Below, piece by piece: positions 17,933-26,875 of a DNA stretch of 56,080 nt. Both the position numbers and the translations under genes were made by a program. This DNA comes from Actinomycetota bacterium (GTDB taxonomy: Bacteria; Actinomycetota; Geothermincolia; Geothermincolales; RBG-13-55-18), in contig JAFGDU010000023.1 in assembly GCA_016931915.1 (NCBI GenBank), positions 1 through 56,080 on the forward strand, read 5' to 3'. The notes under the pieces are model-generated. The model was not told the origin of the DNA, did not search any database, and saw nothing but the letters and a program-made list of their open reading frames with translations. The first letter of the stretch is position 1, and the number at the start of each line of letters is the position of its first letter.

Positions 17933-19216
17933 ATGTCCCCGAGGTTTACCCTTGACCCCTTCAGCGAGAAATACGCTCACAGGACATCAAACATGCTCTC
18001 CTCGGAGATCCGTGACCTGCTCGCGATTACCGCCAGGCCGGACATAATATCCCTTGCGGGCGGTTTGCCTTATACCCAGGCTTTCGACCCCGAGATCATC
18101 ATGAGGACGGTGCGCAGGGTACTTGCGGAGGATCATGCCGCCGCCCTGCAGTACGGCCCCACGGACGGCTATGCGCCCCTCAAGCACTGCCTCATAGAAG
18201 TGATGGCGGTGGAGGGAACGCCCTGCTTCCCGGAGGATATCATCATCACCCACGGCGCGCAGCAAGGCCTGGATATTATTTCCAAGATATTCATCAACCC
18301 CGGCGACAACATCATCACCGAGGCACCGAGTTACGTAGGTGCCCTGAACAGCTTTTTAAGCTATCAGCCCAATATCCACACCATACCCATGGACGAAGAC
18401 GGCATGGTTCTCGAAAACCTGGCCGGAGTACTGAAGGGACTTGCGGCGAAGGGCGAGCGGGTCAAGTTCATCTATACCATCCCCAACTTCCAGAATCCGG
18501 CAGGAATAACCCTGCGCTCCGAGCGGCGCTTCGGCCTCCTGGAACTGGCACACGAATATGACTGCCTGGTTGTAGAGGACAACCCCTACGGCATGCTCCG
18601 TTTCGAAGGAACGCCCTGCCCTACCCTGCGCAGCCTGGACGAAAGCAGGGTCATCTACCTGGGTACCCTGTCCAAGATATTCTCCGCTGGCATGCGGATC
18701 GGCTGGATAGCGGCCCCCCATCCCATACTCGACAAGCTCCTGCTGGCCAAGCAGTCCGCTGACCTGTGCACCTCTACCTTCACTCAGATGGTAGCCCACA
18801 GCTATTTCACCACGGAGGACTGGAGGGGGCAGGTCAAGCAACTGCTGGAGCACTATCGCGGCAGGCGCGACGCCATCCTGGAGGCCCTGGAGGAGCACCT
18901 GTCCGGCATCGCCGAGTGGACGCGTCCCCAGGGCGGACTCTTTGTCTGGGCGACCCTTCCCGAGTTCATCAAGACCTCGGAGATGCTTGCGGCGGCCGTC
19001 GACGCCAAGGTTGCCTACGTACCCGGAAGCGGCTTCTTCCCCCATGAGGGGGGGGAGTGCTGCATGCGCCTCAATTTCAGTTATTCGGACGTCGAGACGG
19101 TCCACGAGGGGATAAAGCGGCTTGCCAAGGTCATCAAGCGCGAGCTCTCCCTCGCCCGTGCCCTGGGCTTCAAGGTGCCCGGGCTTGAGGCTGGATCATC
19201 TCATGATGAGCAGTAG
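17933..19216 (+). CDS. PLP-dependent aminotransferase, class I/II (LysN/2-aminoadipate type)
   Basis: Transfers amino groups using pyridoxal phosphate. The 427-residue product has the ISLAGGLP opening seen in the 2-aminoadipate/aromatic transaminase group, the YGPTDGYAPLK motif, NFQNPAGITL, the EDNPYGMLRF block and the PLP-binding lysine motif GTLSKIFSAGMRIGW. There is no N-terminal helix-turn-helix, so it is an enzyme rather than a MocR regulator. The substrate cannot be read from sequence; branched or aromatic amino acids or 2-aminoadipate are possible. ATG 17933 follows GAAGAGGTG. A longer frame from 17816 has no support. It is followed 13 nt later by ddl. Confidence 0.9.
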   Translation: MSPRFTLDPFSEKYAHRTSNMLSSEIRDLLAITARPDIISLAGGLPYTQAFDPEIIMRTVRRVLAEDHAAALQYGPTDGYAPLKHCLIEVMAVEGTPCFPEDIIITHGAQQGLDIISKIFINPGDNIITEAPSYVGALNSFLSYQPNIHTIPMDEDGMVLENLAGVLKGLAAKGERVKFIYTIPNFQNPAGITLRSERRFGLLELAHEYDCLVVEDNPYGMLRFEGTPCPTLRSLDESRVIYLGTLSKIFSAGMRIGWIAAPHPILDKLLLAKQSADLCTSTFTQMVAHSYFTTEDWRGQVKQLLEHYRGRRDAILEALEEHLSGIAEWTRPQGGLFVWATLPEFIKTSEMLAAAVDAKVAYVPGSGFFPHEGGECCMRLNFSYSDVETVHEGIKRLAKVIKRELSLARALGFKVPGLEAGSSHDEQ

Positions 19217-19229
19217 GGGGTTGAACGGT

Positions 19230-20168
19230 ATGCGCATTGGCGTTTTGATGGGCGGAAGATCCCTGGAGCGCGATGTATCCCTTCGTTCCGGCCGCAGGGT
19301 TTCCCGTGCCCTCGCCGAGCTCGGCCACGAGGTATTAGACCTGGACGTCGACGAAAACCTCGTACCCACCTTAAAGGACGAGCTACTGGACCTGGTCTAT
19401 ATCGCCCTGCACGGCAAGTTCGGCGAGGACGGCACGGTACAGGAACTGTTCGAGATCCTCGACGTGCCCTATACGGGACCGGGAGTATTCTCCAGCGCCA
19501 TAGGCTTCAATAAAGCCCTCTCCAAGGAGATTTTCCAGCGAGAGGGCATCCCCACCCCTCCCTTCTTCGTGCTGAGCGAAGCCACCTTTCAGGAGATGGG
19601 TGCGGTGCACTCACTCGCTGCGGCGGGGGAAAAACTCGGGTTTCCTCTGGTGGTCAAGCCGGTAGCCCAGGGATCAGCCCTGGGGGTTAAGGTCGCGAAC
19701 AGGGAGGACGAGCTCCTGGAGGCGGTGCGCTCTGCCCTGCATTATGATGACCGGATTCTTCTGGAAAATTATGTAAAAGGGACTGAGGTCGCCGTGAGCA
19801 TCCTGGGAAACGAGGAACTCGAAGCCTTGCCGCCGGTCGAAACCGTTCCGCGCAGCGGCTTCTACGATTTTGACTCTCGCTACACCCCTGGGCTCACCGA
19901 GTACTACTGTCCCGCCCGTCTTGACGAAGAGGTGTCACGGAGGGCGGTCGAGACGGCACTGCATACCCATCGAGCCCTGGGCTGCATGAACGTATCGCGC
20001 GTGGACATCATCATAGACGGGGCGGGCGTTCCCCAGGTCCTGGAGCTGAACATAAGCCCGGGCATGACCGAGACGAGCCTTCTCCCCATGGCGGCCGAGA
20101 CGGCGGGGCTTGAATTCAAGCATCTGGTTGAGCGCCTGATAAAGCTGGCTATGGAAAAATACGCGTGA
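19230..20168 (+). CDS. ddl: D-alanine--D-alanine ligase
   Basis: ATP-grasp ligase forming D-Ala-D-Ala for peptidoglycan. It has 312 residues, the usual length. Family marks are MGGRSLERDVSLRSG, HGKFGEDGTVQ, PYTGPGVFSSAIGFNK, the ATP-binding VVKPVAQGSALGV and the C-terminal NVSRVDIII / LELNISPGMTETS. The ATG at 19230 has AGGGGG 9 nt upstream. It is 13 nt after the aminotransferase, so the two are likely co-transcribed; a link through D-amino acid or alanine supply is possible but unproven. The motif Glu-Arg-Asp in place of Glu-x-Glu in the opening Ser loop is an ordinary variant. Confidence 0.95.
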   Translation: MRIGVLMGGRSLERDVSLRSGRRVSRALAELGHEVLDLDVDENLVPTLKDELLDLVYIALHGKFGEDGTVQELFEILDVPYTGPGVFSSAIGFNKALSKEIFQREGIPTPPFFVLSEATFQEMGAVHSLAAAGEKLGFPLVVKPVAQGSALGVKVANREDELLEAVRSALHYDDRILLENYVKGTEVAVSILGNEELEALPPVETVPRSGFYDFDSRYTPGLTEYYCPARLDEEVSRRAVETALHTHRALGCMNVSRVDIIIDGAGVPQVLELNISPGMTETSLLPMAAETAGLEFKHLVERLIKLAMEKYA

Positions 20169-20366
20169 TCAACCTCCCGGCAGCACCGGCACCATTACAG
20201 CGGTGACGAATATCGCTGCGGCAGCTTTCGCTGGTTTCGTCCCCCTGTAATGCTTGAATCGACGCGTTCCGCTGAAAGCCCAGGATGCGATATCTATGTC
20301 CATGCACGGCGCCACGCGGCAAAGGAGAGGGGGCGCCTTGCATGAGTAGATGGTAATAATTACCTG

Positions 20367-21221
20367 TCAGCCGACCTCCTCGGCGCTTACCCCCATCTCA
20401 GACATCAGGCGCTGCAGTTCTTTCTGCCCTTTGAACTCGATAATGATCTTGCCCTTGCGCTTTCCCTGGATAACACGGACCTTCGTGCGCAGTCCTGCGG
20501 ATATCAGGTCCGCGTATTCTCCCAGGGATTGTGGCTTCTGTCTCTGGACAGGCTCTTCGCTTCCGCCCAGACGCCTCCTCGCTATCTCCTCGGTCTGGCG
20601 TACCGAGAGATCATCCTCGATGATCCGCTGCAGTAGCACCGCCTGGTAAGGATCGCCTTGCAGGGCAAGAAGCGTGCGCGCGTGTCCGGGTGAGATCTCC
20701 TCCGCTACGACGGCAGCCTGAACCTCTACTGGAAGTTGAAGTAACCGCAGAGAGTTGGCCACCGCCGAGCGGCTCTTGCCGACTCTCTGGGATATTTCAT
20801 CCTGGGAAAGGCCAAAATCTTCCATGAGTTGACGGAAGGCCGTGGCCTCCTCGATGCCGTTGAGGTCATCGCGATGGAGGTTCTCCACCAGCGCGATCTG
20901 CAGGCACTCGGACGCCTCCGCCTCTCTGATAACAGCCGGTATGGACTTCGCGCCGGCCATCTGGGCCGCCCTCCACCTTCGCTCGCCCACCAGTATCTCG
21001 TATCCGGTTCCCGAGGGACGGACGATTATCGGCTGCACCAGGCCATGTTCCTTCATGGAATCTGCAAGTTCCTCAAGGCTCTCCTCGTTGAACCTTCTCC
21101 TCGGCTGCATGGGATTGGGCGAGATACTGTCTATTGGGATCATCTCGTGCCTGGGCTGCTCTGCAGCAGTACTCGAGGTAATGAGGGCTCCGAGCCCCTT
21201 GCCTAAACCCTTCTTAGCCAT
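20367..21221 (-). CDS. parB: Chromosome partitioning protein ParB
   Basis: CTP-dependent DNA clamp that loads at parS and spreads to form the segregation complex. The 284-residue protein has the GKGLGALI opening, the CTP/ParB box GERRWRAAQ, a helix-turn-helix (SQDEISQRVGKSRSAVANSL) that reads parS, and a C-terminal dimerisation domain. The start overlaps the parA stop by 8 nt. Three perfect parS sites lie 1.8-2.9 kb away. The 198 bp between it and the convergent ddl holds nothing I can name. Confidence 0.97.
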   Translation of the reverse strand: MAKKGLGKGLGALITSSTAAEQPRHEMIPIDSISPNPMQPRRRFNEESLEELADSMKEHGLVQPIIVRPSGTGYEILVGERRWRAAQMAGAKSIPAVIREAEASECLQIALVENLHRDDLNGIEEATAFRQLMEDFGLSQDEISQRVGKSRSAVANSLRLLQLPVEVQAAVVAEEISPGHARTLLALQGDPYQAVLLQRIIEDDLSVRQTEEIARRRLGGSEEPVQRQKPQSLGEYADLISAGLRTKVRVIQGKRKGKIIIEFKGQKELQRLMSEMGVSAEEVG

Positions 21222-22125
21222 GAGATATCACTTCCTTCGCTAGGCTCTGATATGCCTGTGCGCCCCGAGAAAGCGGATCATACTGCGATATAGGCTGCCC
21301 GTAGCTCGGGGCTTCGCTAAGGCGCACGTTCCGCGGTATAACGGTAATGAAGGTCTCGTTCGGATACTGCTTGCGCACCTCTTCCATAACCTGCTTTGAG
21401 ATGTTGGTACGTGCATCATGCATGGTTAACAATATCCCGCCTATTCTCAGCTCCGGGTTGAGATAGACGCGTATCTTCTCGATTGTCCGCAGCAGAAGCA
21501 CCAGCCCTTCCAGCGCATAGTATTCGCACTGGATAGGGATCATCACCTCGTCCGCCGCCGCCAAAGCGTTGACAGTCAGGAGCCCGAGCGACGGAGGACA
21601 GTCCACAAGGATGATGTCATAGTTTTCCTTAACCGGCTCCAGGCTCTTCTCCAGTCGCCCTTCCCGGGAGTAGACGGACACCAACTCCACCTCAGCTCCC
21701 GCCAGCCTCAGAGATGACGGCGCCAAGTCTAAGCCCTCAGTTGAGGTATGGATTATTATCTCCTCCAGGGGTACTTCGTTGACCAAAACGTCGTATATCT
21801 GCTGGCCGTTCGCGTTTTGTCCAACCCCCATCCCGCTTGTTGCGTTACTCTGCGGATCCAGGTCTACCACCAGGACGCGCTTTCCCTCCATGGCCAGATA
21901 TGCGCCAAGGTTTATCGCTGTCGTGCTTTTCCCCACGCCCCCCTTCTGATTGGCTATGGCAACGACTCTAACCGTGCTCTGCGTTCTTTCCTCGCTCGAC
22001 TCTTCTCCGCTTTCTTCAGCCTCCGTTTCTCCACCCGCCTTCGTCACGGCGGCCATCTCCTCCAAGCCCATGCCCGCCCCTGCCTCCTCGACTTCGACTA
22101 CCTCGCCAATCCCTTCAATTTCCAT
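21214..22125 (-). CDS. parA: Chromosome partitioning ATPase ParA (Soj)
   Basis: ATP-dependent DNA-binding partner of ParB. The deviant Walker A KGGVGKST is at residues 61-68, Walker A' is VDLDPQSNATSG and the switch region is VDCPPSLGLLTVNAL. A 50-residue acidic, Gly/Glu-rich stretch precedes the usual ParA core; such an N-terminal extension is longer than in Bacillus Soj and could tether ParA to a partner. The ATG follows GGTGAGG. It is in an operon with rsmG upstream and parB downstream. Confidence 0.97.
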   Translation of the reverse strand: MEIEGIGEVVEVEEAGAGMGLEEMAAVTKAGGETEAEESGEESSEERTQSTVRVVAIANQKGGVGKSTTAINLGAYLAMEGKRVLVVDLDPQSNATSGMGVGQNANGQQIYDVLVNEVPLEEIIIHTSTEGLDLAPSSLRLAGAEVELVSVYSREGRLEKSLEPVKENYDIILVDCPPSLGLLTVNALAAADEVMIPIQCEYYALEGLVLLLRTIEKIRVYLNPELRIGGILLTMHDARTNISKQVMEEVRKQYPNETFITVIPRNVRLSEAPSYGQPISQYDPLSRGAQAYQSLAKEVISHG

Positions 22126-22175
22126 TGAACCTCACCTCGCGACTAGCCTGTCTCCGCTGACTATCCGGTGCAAAT

Positions 22176-22871
22176 TCAGCGGCCCGTTTTTCTAAAAACC
22201 GCCAGGTAATTCTCTTTGCCAACGATTCGCTGTGTAGACCTCAGCGTATCAAGTTCCATCCCCTTGCCCCCCAGCTCGACGCCAGTTCTCCTGATCGTAT
22301 CCGCATCGTTTTTCCCCACGAAAACAACCAGCATCCCCCCTTCGCAGAGCAAGGGGTGAGCAATTCTCGACAGGCGAAGCGGATCCATTACGGCTCTCGC
22401 CAGAGCAACCTCATACGCGTTCAAGCTGTCTTCTTCCCTGGCAATATCCTCTAATCTTCCTGGATATAGCCGTATTGAGCCCGCGTCCAGCACGCGACAC
22501 ACGTGCCTGAGGAACGTTATTCTCTTTCTTTGCGATTCCACCAGCGTGAGGGGAAACGGCCCCGCCACGATGTATAATGGTAAGCCAGGCAGGCCCGCGC
22601 CGCTCCCAATGTCCAAAACCTCCTTTCCCTTGTCAAATATCCCTTTCATCATAAGTGGAGTTAACGCATCAATATATAGATCGATTATCCCCTCCAAACC
22701 AATCTTTCTACCGACAAGATTGTATGCTTTGTTCCATTTTTGCAGTTCATCTACGTATATGCCCATCATATCTAGACTTTCTTCGCATATATCAATCCCC
22801 ATCTTCCCCGCGGCGCGTTCTACTGCTACCCTCAATCTTGTTGTTAAGTCGCTTTTCTCTGCCGTCATCAT
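22176..22871 (-). CDS. rsmG: 16S rRNA (guanine-527 N7) methyltransferase RsmG
   Basis: Methylates G527 in the 530 loop of 16S rRNA using S-adenosylmethionine. It has 231 residues; LQKWNKAYNLVGRKI, the SAM motif VLDIGSGAGLPGLPL, and VESQRKRITFLRHV are diagnostic. ATG 22871 has a preceding AGAAGAAAGCG; the second codon is also ATG. It is the first gene of the rsmG-parA-parB operon, the order seen near many Gram-positive origins, but mnmE and mnmG, usually upstream in Bacillota, are absent. Confidence 0.95.
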   Translation of the reverse strand: MMTAEKSDLTTRLRVAVERAAGKMGIDICEESLDMMGIYVDELQKWNKAYNLVGRKIGLEGIIDLYIDALTPLMMKGIFDKGKEVLDIGSGAGLPGLPLYIVAGPFPLTLVESQRKRITFLRHVCRVLDAGSIRLYPGRLEDIAREEDSLNAYEVALARAVMDPLRLSRIAHPLLCEGGMLVVFVGKNDADTIRRTGVELGGKGMELDTLRSTQRIVGKENYLAVFRKTGR

Positions 22872-23000
22872 CGCTTTCTTCTCTCAATCTATTTATATTG
22901 ATATTTCCTTAACTTCATTTTTCTTTCTGTTTGCCGACTTTCCTTTTTTTATATTTTATTACTTCCACTGATTATACGCATATTATCGCATTTCTATACC

Positions 23001-23014
23001 GTTTCACGTGAAAC
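23001..23014. promoter_or_regulatory. parS site 1
   Basis: Perfect palindrome GTTTCACGTGAAAC, the ParB loading site; followed by A, giving 15 of 16 bases of the extended consensus. Confidence 0.97.
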
Positions 23015-23130
23015 ATCCCCCGTTTTCGCTTTTAACATAGTTTTTTTCTCCTTATATGCCTCATTCAAATTCTTCACGCTACAAAAATCTGCATTTTCCT
23101 AACCGCTTACTTTCTGTTTTTCTGTTTTTT

Positions 23131-23144
23131 GTTTCACGTGAAAC
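23131..23144. promoter_or_regulatory. parS site 2
   Basis: Perfect GTTTCACGTGAAAC, preceded by a T, 130 bp from site 1 (centre to centre). Confidence 0.97.
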
Positions 23145-24132
23145 TCCCTTGTTAGGCCTTGCTTTCTCAACGGTTTTTCCGTTTCTAGCTATTTCTAGAG
23201 CCCCGTAGCAATATTTAGCGTGATGCTGGTTTCTGCTGCCATAAACCATCCCAGTTTTTATTCATACGCTTTTTTGTTTTTACGCCTATTTTTCCACTAT
23301 CGTCTCTCTCTTTCGGATCATAAACTCCCTTGAGTGCATACTGTCTCCTTGCCTATAATGCTGGTTTCCTGTTTTCATTCGATTCTATGCTTTTTGCGCC
23401 GGCAACAGGCCTTCTGCCATTTGTCTGTGTTGACTATATTGCCGTATAACCCCGCTCGTTCCTTAATGGCAAAACCTGTACCTATAGTTTGGGTTAAGCC
23501 TTTTACCTGTTTCCTCCGGTAGATCTCCTTCAAACCGCCATCCAGCATGGTCGCCAAAACACCTGCTGCGCACGTTGTGTTTCTGGTTTCAGGCCCGTTA
23601 TACTGCCTGCTTCCGAGTATAAACGTAAGAAAACGTGTAAATTCGCCTGGAAACCCCGTGTTTTTGTTATGTTTCTCCTCAAAACGATGCCCGCATGGCC
23701 TGATTTCTCGTGATAACCTGTAATCCCAGTAGAGGATCGCCTTGAACTGGCTTTGTCGTTATGATAGCTGCGGCCGATAAAACTCCTTTTCGGCAACCCT
23801 ATAAGGGTTTGTCCTGCCTTTATTGGGTTTTACCACGTTCGGACAGGCAAGTAACAGTTACGATATTGTCTCCGTATTGGTTCCAGGCGCCGGCCTGTCA
23901 CTAGACCTAATCCGAATAAAAAGCATTGTCTTCACACGGTTGCACCCCTTTTATGCACCTGAGCCAGGGAACCACGCTTTTTGCGTGACGATTGGTGCTC
24001 TTTTACGCGATTTACCGCTGCTGAACTGCCATGTTGTTGGGTTTCCAAGCGTAGAGGGGTCATGCCGCAGTTAAAGTCCTCTCTAAGCCTACGTTTTTCT
24101 GGCCCGGCCTTCCTCCATGCCACGCCGCAGAA

Positions 24133-24162
24133 AAGCCAGCGTTTCACGTGAAACGCTGGCTT
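24133..24162. promoter_or_regulatory. parS site 3 inside a 30-bp palindrome at the end of jag
   Basis: GTTTCACGTGAAAC at 24141-24154 is extended by AAGCCAGC and GCTGGCTT to a perfect 30-bp palindrome. On the minus strand it lies 23 nt downstream of the jag stop and is followed by TTCTGC, so that the transcript ends GGCTTTTCTGC. It could serve both as a ParB loading site and as the terminator hairpin of the rpmH-jag operon. Confidence 0.9.
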
Positions 24163-24185
24163 GATATACGTACTTTATCCGGCTG

Positions 24186-24641
24186 TTATGCAGGTGTTAT
24201 TACGATCCTTCTCTGTGGGTCCTCGCCTTCGCTCTTGCTTTCAACGCCATTGATATCCTTTAAAGCATCGTGTACGATCTTCCTTTCGCGCGGAGTCATC
24301 GGCTCCAGTTTTATCGCCTTCTTTGTAGTCAGCGCCTTTTCGGCCATTCGCTCTGCATATTCCCTCAGCTTTTGCCTGCGTCTTTCCTTGTATCTCTCTA
24401 CATCTACGACGATCCTTCTCACCTCAGGAAGGTTCCTGCGCACTATGGTGGTCACGATATCCTGCAAAGCCTGCAGTGTCGAACCTCCCCTGCCTATCAG
24501 TATTCCCAGATCCTCACCCCACACATCGACATGTATCTCTTCTTCGTCTTCCCAGCTAGTAACCCTTGTTCTGAGGTTCATGAGATTCACGATGTCAACG
24601 ACAACGCTCTTGGGGGTCACCGCCCTCTCAACAGTATCCAT
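24186..24641 (-). CDS. jag: RNA-binding protein KhpB/Jag
   Basis: KH-R3H RNA-binding protein, 151 residues. The KH GxxG loop is in ILIGRGGSTLQALQ (about residues 47-60), and the C-terminal R3H domain includes MTPRERKIVHDAL. Relatives (KhpB/EloR/SpoIIIJ-associated protein) bind small RNAs and influence cell elongation. The usual N-terminal Jag_N domain is missing; the protein starts almost directly at the KH domain, as in some Actinobacteria. It is the last gene of the rpmH operon, 19 nt after yidC, and ends just before parS site 3. Confidence 0.93.
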   Translation of the reverse strand: MDTVERAVTPKSVVVDIVNLMNLRTRVTSWEDEEEIHVDVWGEDLGILIGRGGSTLQALQDIVTTIVRRNLPEVRRIVVDVERYKERRRQKLREYAERMAEKALTTKKAIKLEPMTPRERKIVHDALKDINGVESKSEGEDPQRRIVITPA

Positions 24642-24660
24642 CGCGCTTTCTCCTTCTCTG

Positions 24661-25755
24661 CTATTTCTTACGCGTGCCGCCCTTGCCGCCAGTTCCCTTC
24701 TGGGGCTTTTTCTGCTGCGGGGGCGGTCCCTTGGGTTTTCTCACCTGCTGCCCCGCTTTGCCTCCCTTGGCACCCCCGCTGGACTGCGAAGGCTTCGGCT
24801 TGCCCGCCTGTTTGCTTCTCTGGGCGGATCCTGCCTGCTTCGACTTCTCTCCGCCGGGCCTGGCCTGTCCCTTGACGCCTGTCTTGCCCTTCGCCGTCGT
24901 GTCCTTTCCCTTCGCCGGGGCCCTCGCTGCCTCGCCCTTGCCTTTTGCTTGGGTTTTTTCTGCGATTGCCTTCTTCTCTGCCTTTGTTTTCGGTACTTCC
25001 TTGGGATGTTTCTTATCGTAATACTCCATTGCATATTGCTGGGCTATCTGGAGTGCGTTGGTGGTCAACCAGTAAAGAACCACTCCCGCCGGCAGGCTCC
25101 ACCCTATGAATGCCGTTATTATCGGCATTATAATCATCATGTTTTTCTGCCTCGGATCAGTCATCACCTGTTTCTGCGAGTACCAGGTGGTGAGCGCAAG
25201 CAGCGCTATCAATATAAAGTACGGATCCGCAATGCGTGTGGAGTCCGCGAGATTGTCTATCCACAGGAATCCCGCCGACTTGAAGAACGGTATATTGTTG
25301 AGGGCTCCGCCCAACGAGGCGGGGACTCCATCCGCGTAGGCCGGTATCTTCTGGACTATATGGAAAGTATTTCCAATAATGCTTACCGGCGGCGTGAGCA
25401 GGTATTTTCTGAGTACTGTGAAGAGAGCAAAAAAGACGGGTAGCTGCAGGATAAGCGGCAGGCAGCCTCCCAGCGGGTTGACCTTGTTCTCTTTATAGAA
25501 CTTCATCATCTCCTGGGATAGCTTCTCCTTGTCTTCCTTGTACTTCTCCTGCAGTTTCTTGATCTCGGGCTGGATCTTCTGCATTGCGATCATGGAGCGC
25601 GTCTGCTTGATGGTAAGGGGTAGCAGTACCACTTTTACCAGCACCGTTAAGAGTATTATCGCGATGCCATAGTTGTTGGTGAAACTATAGAAGAACTGCA
25701 GTAGATAATTGAGAAACCATACGATGCCGTTCCATATGTCCCCAAATATATTCAT
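24661..25755 (-). CDS. yidC: Membrane protein insertase YidC/OxaI
   Basis: Inserts membrane proteins with or without the Sec channel. 364 residues. The core (about 1-250) has the expected helices, the groove arginine in LPLTIKQTRSM, the KYKEDKEKLSQEMMKFYKENKVNP coiled region (two adjoining pieces) and the PVFFALFTVLRKYL segment. It has no lipoprotein signal, so it differs from Bacillus SpoIIIJ. A Lys/Gly/Ala/Pro-rich tail of about 110 residues follows; basic tails of this kind help bind the ribosome. It lies 3 nt after yidD. Confidence 0.95.
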   Translation of the reverse strand: MNIFGDIWNGIVWFLNYLLQFFYSFTNNYGIAIILLTVLVKVVLLPLTIKQTRSMIAMQKIQPEIKKLQEKYKEDKEKLSQEMMKFYKENKVNPLGGCLPLILQLPVFFALFTVLRKYLLTPPVSIIGNTFHIVQKIPAYADGVPASLGGALNNIPFFKSAGFLWIDNLADSTRIADPYFILIALLALTTWYSQKQVMTDPRQKNMMIIMPIITAFIGWSLPAGVVLYWLTTNALQIAQQYAMEYYDKKHPKEVPKTKAEKKAIAEKTQAKGKGEAARAPAKGKDTTAKGKTGVKGQARPGGEKSKQAGSAQRSKQAGKPKPSQSSGGAKGGKAGQQVRKPKGPPPQQKKPQKGTGGKGGTRKK

Positions 25756-25758
25756 AGT

Positions 25759-25998
25759 CTATCCCTCCGGTAGAGGGTCATATCCACCGTCGTTCCATGG
25801 GTGGCACCGTGCCAACCTGCACAAACCCATCCATGTGCCCCTAAAGGGGCCGAACCTTTCCACCGCCTGGATCATGTACTGCGAGCAAGTAGGGTAAAAC
25901 CGGCAGGTTGGCGGCATCCAACTCGATATCAGCACCTGATATGCCCTCACCGCACCCTTTATCGTTTTCTTCAGTACGTTTTTCACCATCTCGCTCAA
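25759..25998 (-). CDS. yidD: Membrane protein insertion efficiency factor YidD
   Basis: 79-residue membrane-associated protein that assists YidC. It carries the near-invariant motif CRFYPTCSQYMIQAVERFGP and the later RLARCHPWNDGGYDPLP. An amphipathic N-terminal helix precedes the motif. It overlaps the rnpA stop by 4 nt and is followed directly by yidC, the standard order. Confidence 0.96.
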   Translation of the reverse strand: MSEMVKNVLKKTIKGAVRAYQVLISSWMPPTCRFYPTCSQYMIQAVERFGPFRGTWMGLCRLARCHPWNDGGYDPLPEG

Positions 25999-26330
25999 TC
26001 CCGGCTTTCTGCTGCCGTTTTTCGTATATCCCTCTCTATTTCGCCGTAGCTTGCCCTATCTATACCGCGGCGTGCAACAAATACAATGTCCTCCCCGGCC
26101 GGCAATCCTGCAGCGTTTTTCCTGATAGCTTCCCTGATTCTTCTCTTGATGAGGTTGCGCTTCACGCTTCCGCCCGTCTTCCTTGTTACCGAGATGCCGG
26201 TGCGGGTCTGGCCTGTCTGGTTGGGGAGCCTGTAGGTGGTGATCGTTTGCATTGTTTCCCTGTTGCCGCGCTCGATCACCCTTCTGAAATCGCGGCTCTT
26301 CTTCAGGGATTCCATGGGGCTTTCAGGCAC
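25995..26330 (-). CDS. rnpA: Ribonuclease P protein component
   Basis: Protein subunit of RNase P, which matures tRNA 5' ends. 111 residues with the signature [20 protein letters not shown]. The GTG at 26330 overlaps the rpmH stop by 8 nt. An ATG at 26315 ([10 protein letters not shown]), which is where most homologues begin, is an equally possible start giving 106 residues. It belongs to the rpmH-rnpA-yidD-yidC-jag operon. Confidence 0.94.
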   Translation of the reverse strand: MPESPMESLKKSRDFRRVIERGNRETMQTITTYRLPNQTGQTRTGISVTRKTGGSVKRNLIKRRIREAIRKNAAGLPAGEDIVFVARRGIDRASYGEIERDIRKTAAESRD

Positions 26331-26457
26331 TCAACCTCTTCCTGCCTTTTTGCCTCCTCCTCTTTATAATAGCCCTTCCGGACCTTGTGCTCATCCGCTT
26401 GCGGAAGCCGTGGTTCTTCTTCCTTTTTCTGGTATTCGGCTGATACGTTCTTTTCAT
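26323..26457 (-). CDS. rpmH: 50S ribosomal protein L34
   Basis: 44-residue basic ribosomal protein beginning [18 protein letters not shown] and containing [11 protein letters not shown]; this is a full-length L34. The ATG is preceded by GGAGGTAAAAAA. It is the first gene of the operon and is driven by the consensus promoter at 26484-26512. Confidence 0.98.
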   Translation of the reverse strand: MKRTYQPNTRKRKKNHGFRKRMSTRSGRAIIKRRRQKGRKRLSA

Positions 26458-26483
26458 TTTTTTACCTCCAAAAAAACATGAAA

Positions 26484-26512
26484 ATTATATCCGTGGGTAT
26501 AAGGGGTGTCAA
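26484..26512 (-). promoter_or_regulatory. Perfect consensus promoter of rpmH operon
   Basis: On the minus strand TTGACA (26507-26512), a 17-nt spacer and TATAAT (26484-26489) match the housekeeping sigma consensus in all twelve positions. The predicted start is near 26477, leaving a 20-nt leader with the rpmH ribosome site. Confidence 0.92.
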
Positions 26513-26769
26513 GGAAAGTTCCTGCTAATCCGTTGTTTGCCATATTATAGTCCCGTGTATCAGCAGGTTTATGCCTGTCATCAGGGTCTCTTCCGTTGCC
26601 CTGGAAGCGGCGCTGCCGACCGGGTTTCGCTTTCACCGCGCATTGCCAGCCCGCTTGCGCAGGGCTTTCCGTCATATCTGCGCAAGTACTTTTGGCAAGG
26701 TGATTTTTCTTTCCGCCCTCCGTTCGTGTGGTTTCCGCCACAACCCTTCTCTTGTGCCGTAAATACCCC

Positions 26770-26798
26770 TTAACCACCGTCAGCCCCGTTGTTATAAT
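26770..26798 (+). promoter_or_regulatory. Promoter upstream of the ATPase/HTH gene and dnaA
   Basis: TTAACC (26770-26775), 17-nt spacer, TATAAT (26793-26798). The predicted start near 26805 would leave a leader of about 260 nt that includes the DnaA-box cluster, so DnaA could repress or modulate this transcript. Confidence 0.55.
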
Positions 26799-26843
26799 TA
26801 CGAATTGTCCGCGCGTTATCTGTGCCCCGGAACGGGGAGGGGG

Positions 26844-26875
26844 TTATCAACATCTGTGGAAAGATTTGTGGAAAA
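26844..26875. promoter_or_regulatory. DnaA-box cluster upstream of dnaA
   Basis: Three DnaA-box-like nonamers in 32 bp: TTATCAACA (26844-26852), TGTGGAAAG (26855-26863) and TGTGGAAAA (26867-26875). The last two read CTTTCCACA and TTTTCCACA on the other strand. Each is one or two bases from TTATNCACA. This may be one half of a bipartite origin, or the autoregulatory site for dnaA. Confidence 0.6.

Larger units (their letters stand above)
22872..24185. other. Gene-free spacer with parS cluster
   Basis: A 1.3-kb stretch between rsmG and jag, visibly richer in A/T (long T runs on the plus strand) than the genes on either side. It carries three perfect parS sites and no convincing gene. Short open frames exist (for example 23334-23522 on the plus strand and 23530-23796 on the minus strand), but they lack ribosome sites and family resemblance. 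The stretch probably holds promoters for rsmG and ParB loading sites; part of it may be a decayed gene. Confidence 0.6.

Noticed and set aside
23375..23796. Two small minus-strand genes in the parS spacer
   Set aside because: No ribosome sites, no recognisable family, composition like the surrounding spacer.
26454..26777. 107-codon frame upstream of rpmH
   Set aside because: It overlaps the consensus rpmH promoter and the rpmH start, and has no family resemblance.
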